Of a stretch of DNA of 64,000 nucleotides, positions 62,284-64,000 are shown piece after piece (positions within the stretch are counted from its first letter, which is position 1; every line of letters starts with the position of its first letter). Both the position numbers and the translations under genes were made by a program. This DNA is from VXLM01 sp965242665 (lineage in GTDB: Bacteria; Chloroflexota; Dehalococcoidia; Lucifugimonadales; VXLM01): positions 1,860,001-1,924,000 of the forward strand of contig OZ251484.1 in assembly GCA_965242665.1 (NCBI GenBank). Direction: 5' to 3'. The notes below the pieces were generated by a model, which saw nothing but the letters and a program-made list of their open reading frames with translations, searched no databases and was not told the origin of the DNA.

Positions 62284-63288
62284 CTACCCGCTGCCCGCCC
62301 CCGAGAACACCCCCAGCCGCGTCGCCTCCCGGATAGCCGCCGCCGCGTCCACTACCGGCGGGCCGTCCTCCCGCAGCACGACCTGCGCGGACTCGCCCTT
62401 CCGCACCGCGAACGTCCTCTCGCCGTCCAGCGCGATCGTGCACGGCGTGCGCTCTACGCACACGGGTTCGCCCGGCCTCATCGACTCCCAACCGGCAATC
62501 GGCACCGTCCGTATCATCCCCGGCCCTATGGGGGCGTCGACCGTCATCTCGCCTTCCCCCAGCTTGACGCGGCAGGCGGACGATCCGTCTGCGGCATGCG
62601 GCATGAGCCTTGCGCCAATGGCGGATAGCCCGATGGCGTCCGCGTCTGTCCGAGAGAGAAACACCTCCGACACCGCCGCGAGGTCCCACAGCGCCCGCGC
62701 TCCGATGAACTCGTGCGCGCTGACTGCGGCATCCACCAATGCAATATCCCGCGCCGCGCCGTCCACCCGCACCTCCAGCGCCGGCGATGCCCGCGTAACC
62801 GCCTCCGCGTCCACCGCCCCCGACGCCACGACACCCGCCGCAATGCCCGCGACCGTCCCCTCGACCATCTGCGGAAACACGTTGTTCGTCCCCGTAGAGA
62901 TCGGCATCAGGGGAACCTGCCCAGACCCCTTGGCGCACGCGCGGTTGGTGCCGTCCCCGCCCAAGGTAACGATGCAGCCCGCCCCCATGTCCTGCATCGC
63001 TTCCGCAGCGCGCGTCGAGTCGATCTCCTTGGCCGTGATGGGAATGTCGACGAACGACGCATCAAGAGATTTCTGCCCGTGGTCGATGCTCGCTCGCGCA
63101 ATCCCATCCATGTCCGGCATGAAGACGACCCGCCGAACGCCCGCCGATTCGAGCCCGGCGAGTACCCTCCGCAGGATGTTTACCTTCTCCTGGTTTGGAA
63201 CGAACCGTCCATGCGCGACGAGCCTCCGAATGTCCTTGCCCGCGGCCGGATTTGCGATGATGCCGACGATCGGCGTTCCGCTACTCAT
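62284..63288 (-). CDS. ATP-NAD/AcoX-type kinase family protein
   Basis: 334 residues. NAD-kinase-like fold: GIIANPAAGKDIRRLVAHGR at the start, the family glycine loop ITLGGDGTNRA (GGDGT motif), and IPLMPISTGTNNVFPQ-type segment (LMPISTGTNNVF). This is the AcoX/ATP-NAD kinase group, longer than PpnK; some members phosphorylate NAD and for others the substrate is unknown. It overlaps the stop of the upstream dehydrogenase gene by eight bases, so the two are coupled. Confidence 0.82.
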   Translation of the reverse strand: MSSGTPIVGIIANPAAGKDIRRLVAHGRFVPNQEKVNILRRVLAGLESAGVRRVVFMPDMDGIARASIDHGQKSLDASFVDIPITAKEIDSTRAAEAMQDMGAGCIVTLGGDGTNRACAKGSGQVPLMPISTGTNNVFPQMVEGTVAGIAAGVVASGAVDAEAVTRASPALEVRVDGAARDIALVDAAVSAHEFIGARALWDLAAVSEVFLSRTDADAIGLSAIGARLMPHAADGSSACRVKLGEGEMTVDAPIGPGMIRTVPIAGWESMRPGEPVCVERTPCTIALDGERTFAVRKGESAQVVLREDGPPVVDAAAAIREATRLGVFSGAGSG

Positions 63289-64000
63289 CGAATCTGCTGC
63301 GCCGCCCCGCTCGAAGCGCGCGCGATATCCTCCGATGCAAGTCGGCGGCGGATTCGTCCGTCCACTCGTACACGCCCCGCCCGGTCTTCAATCCATAGTT
63401 GCCCTGTTCGACCAGACGAGCCAAACCCGGCGGTATCTCGCCGGAAGACTCGATCTCCGGCATGAGATGCTCGCTGATCGATCGCCATACGTCCAACCCC
63501 GCCGTGTCCAATACCTCGAATGGACCAGCCGCCCCGAGCCTCGGCCCGATGCTGCTGCGCACCACCTCGTCGACGTCCTGCGCGCTCGCCGCGCCGCTCT
63601 CCACGATGGCGAAGCACTCCCGAAGCAGCGCCGCCTGCAGCCGATTGGCAATGAACCCAGGCAACTCCTTCGACAAAGTGACCGGTTTCTTGCCCATCTC
63701 CACCAGAATATCCCGCACTGCCTCGACGCTCTCCTCGGACGTAGCAGGACCAGCGACGACCTCCACCAACGGGACGACGTAGGGAGGATTGAAGAAGTGG
63801 GCTACCAGCATTCGGCCCGGGCGCTCCGCGCCCTCCGCCAGCTGGCTGGGCATGAACGTCGAGGTGTTGCTCGCGAGAATCGCGTCTGCCTTGCAGAGCC
63901 GCTCGAGATCCGAGAATAATCTCCGCTTGGCGTCCAGATCTTCCGTGATCGCCTCGATGACGAGGTCGGCGTCCTGAACGGCCGCCCGCAAGTCCTCGGT
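63281..64000 (-). CDS. 3-hydroxyacyl-CoA dehydrogenase family protein, partial
   Basis: The N-terminal end, including the Gly-rich NAD-binding loop, lies beyond the window. Visible are the end of the Rossmann domain (ADLVIEAITEDLDAKRRLFSD and LASNTSTFMPSQLA), the catalytic His in GRMLVAHFFNPPYVVPLVEV, and the C-terminal helical domain with PGFIANRLQAALLRECFAIV. It oxidises 3-hydroxyacyl-CoA or a similar hydroxy acid. Ends YEWTDESAADLHRRI, a usual short-type ending. Confidence 0.88.
   Translation of the reverse strand, partial: TEDLRAAVQDADLVIEAITEDLDAKRRLFSDLERLCKADAILASNTSTFMPSQLAEGAERPGRMLVAHFFNPPYVVPLVEVVAGPATSEESVEAVRDILVEMGKKPVTLSKELPGFIANRLQAALLRECFAIVESGAASAQDVDEVVRSSIGPRLGAAGPFEVLDTAGLDVWRSISEHLMPEIESSGEIPPGLARLVEQGNYGLKTGRGVYEWTDESAADLHRRISRALRAGRRSRFDE

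Noticed and set aside
62190..62284. Remnant of a Type III restriction (Res) gene after the Mod gene
   Set aside because: The gap is only about 94 bases with no helicase or nuclease motif in any frame.

Overview
The window is GC-rich bacterial DNA that looks like a member of the Chloroflexota, possibly close to marine or sponge-associated SAR202/Dehalococcoidia. That placement is inference. It rests on the gene mix (general amino-acid Aap transporter, enolase-superfamily racemase, luciferase-like FMN oxidoreductase, LarA family, NfeD/SPFH pairs, inositol lipid genes) and not on a marker tree. Most of the sequence is dense housekeeping DNA with short spacers and many ATGA stop/start overlaps. 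Three accessory patches (about 31.6-39.3 kb, 46.9-48.2 kb, 58.6-62.2 kb) carry repeats and DNA methyltransferases.

Layout. 0-3.9 kb: SGNH hydrolase, polyprenol-type glycosyltransferase, SIMPL lipoprotein, signal peptidase I. 4.0-8.8 kb: aapJQMP amino-acid ABC transporter (minus strand). 9.1-13.2 kb: tRNA-Gly(TCC), a glycine-rich RRM protein, ftsY, and three tandem YIP1-family membrane genes that arose by duplication and left fossil ftsY start regions behind. 13.4-19.9 kb: Xer recombinase, uvrC, SPFH/NfeD membrane module. 20.0-26.4 kb: two zinc-ribbon/DUF4234 membrane proteins produced by another tandem duplication, then an OSBS/NSAR-like racemase, an M20 peptidase and a LarA-type protein. 26.4-31.5 kb: the classic translation/transcription cluster tRNA-Thr(TGT)-Tyr(GTA)-Thr(GGT)-tuf-rpmG-secE-nusG-rplKAJL, without rpoBC. 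32.2-35.0 kb: LRR lipoprotein and a SelA-fold PLP enzyme. 35.1-39.3 kb: a tandem pair of methyltransferase-HNH genes. 39.4-44.8 kb: hisIE, a flavin oxidoreductase, a small membrane protein, a cytidylate-kinase-like protein, a secreted metallopeptidase, a disulfide oxidoreductase. 44.9-49.4 kb: CDP-alcohol phosphatidyltransferase, PimA-like glycosyltransferase and inositol-phosphate synthase, with a third methyltransferase-HNH gene lodged between them. 49.8-53.0 kb: hflKC and an S51-like/CysRS-tail fusion. 53.1-58.6 kb: Pho-box-preceded pstSCAB-phoU and an aquaporin. 58.7-62.2 kb: a fourth methyltransferase-HNH gene and a Type III-like methyltransferase with a 12-G tract. 62.3-64.0 kb: an NAD-kinase-like protein and a partial 3-hydroxyacyl-CoA dehydrogenase.

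The most notable content is the set of five beta-class DNA methyltransferases in about 27 kb. Four carry a C-terminal HNH nuclease-type domain on the same polypeptide, with no separate restriction, helicase or specificity gene next to them. Two form a tandem pair whose ends are nearly identical while the central recognition region has been replaced. One has lost its HNH end by a one-base frameshift. The fifth, a Type III Mod-like gene, is split between two reading frames exactly at a poly-G tract, the signature of a phase-variable methyltransferase caught in the off state. Around these genes lie a 218-bp terminal-inverted-repeat element with a 9-bp flanking direct repeat and several REP-like palindromes. 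Together this looks like a diversifying DNA-modification/restriction island.
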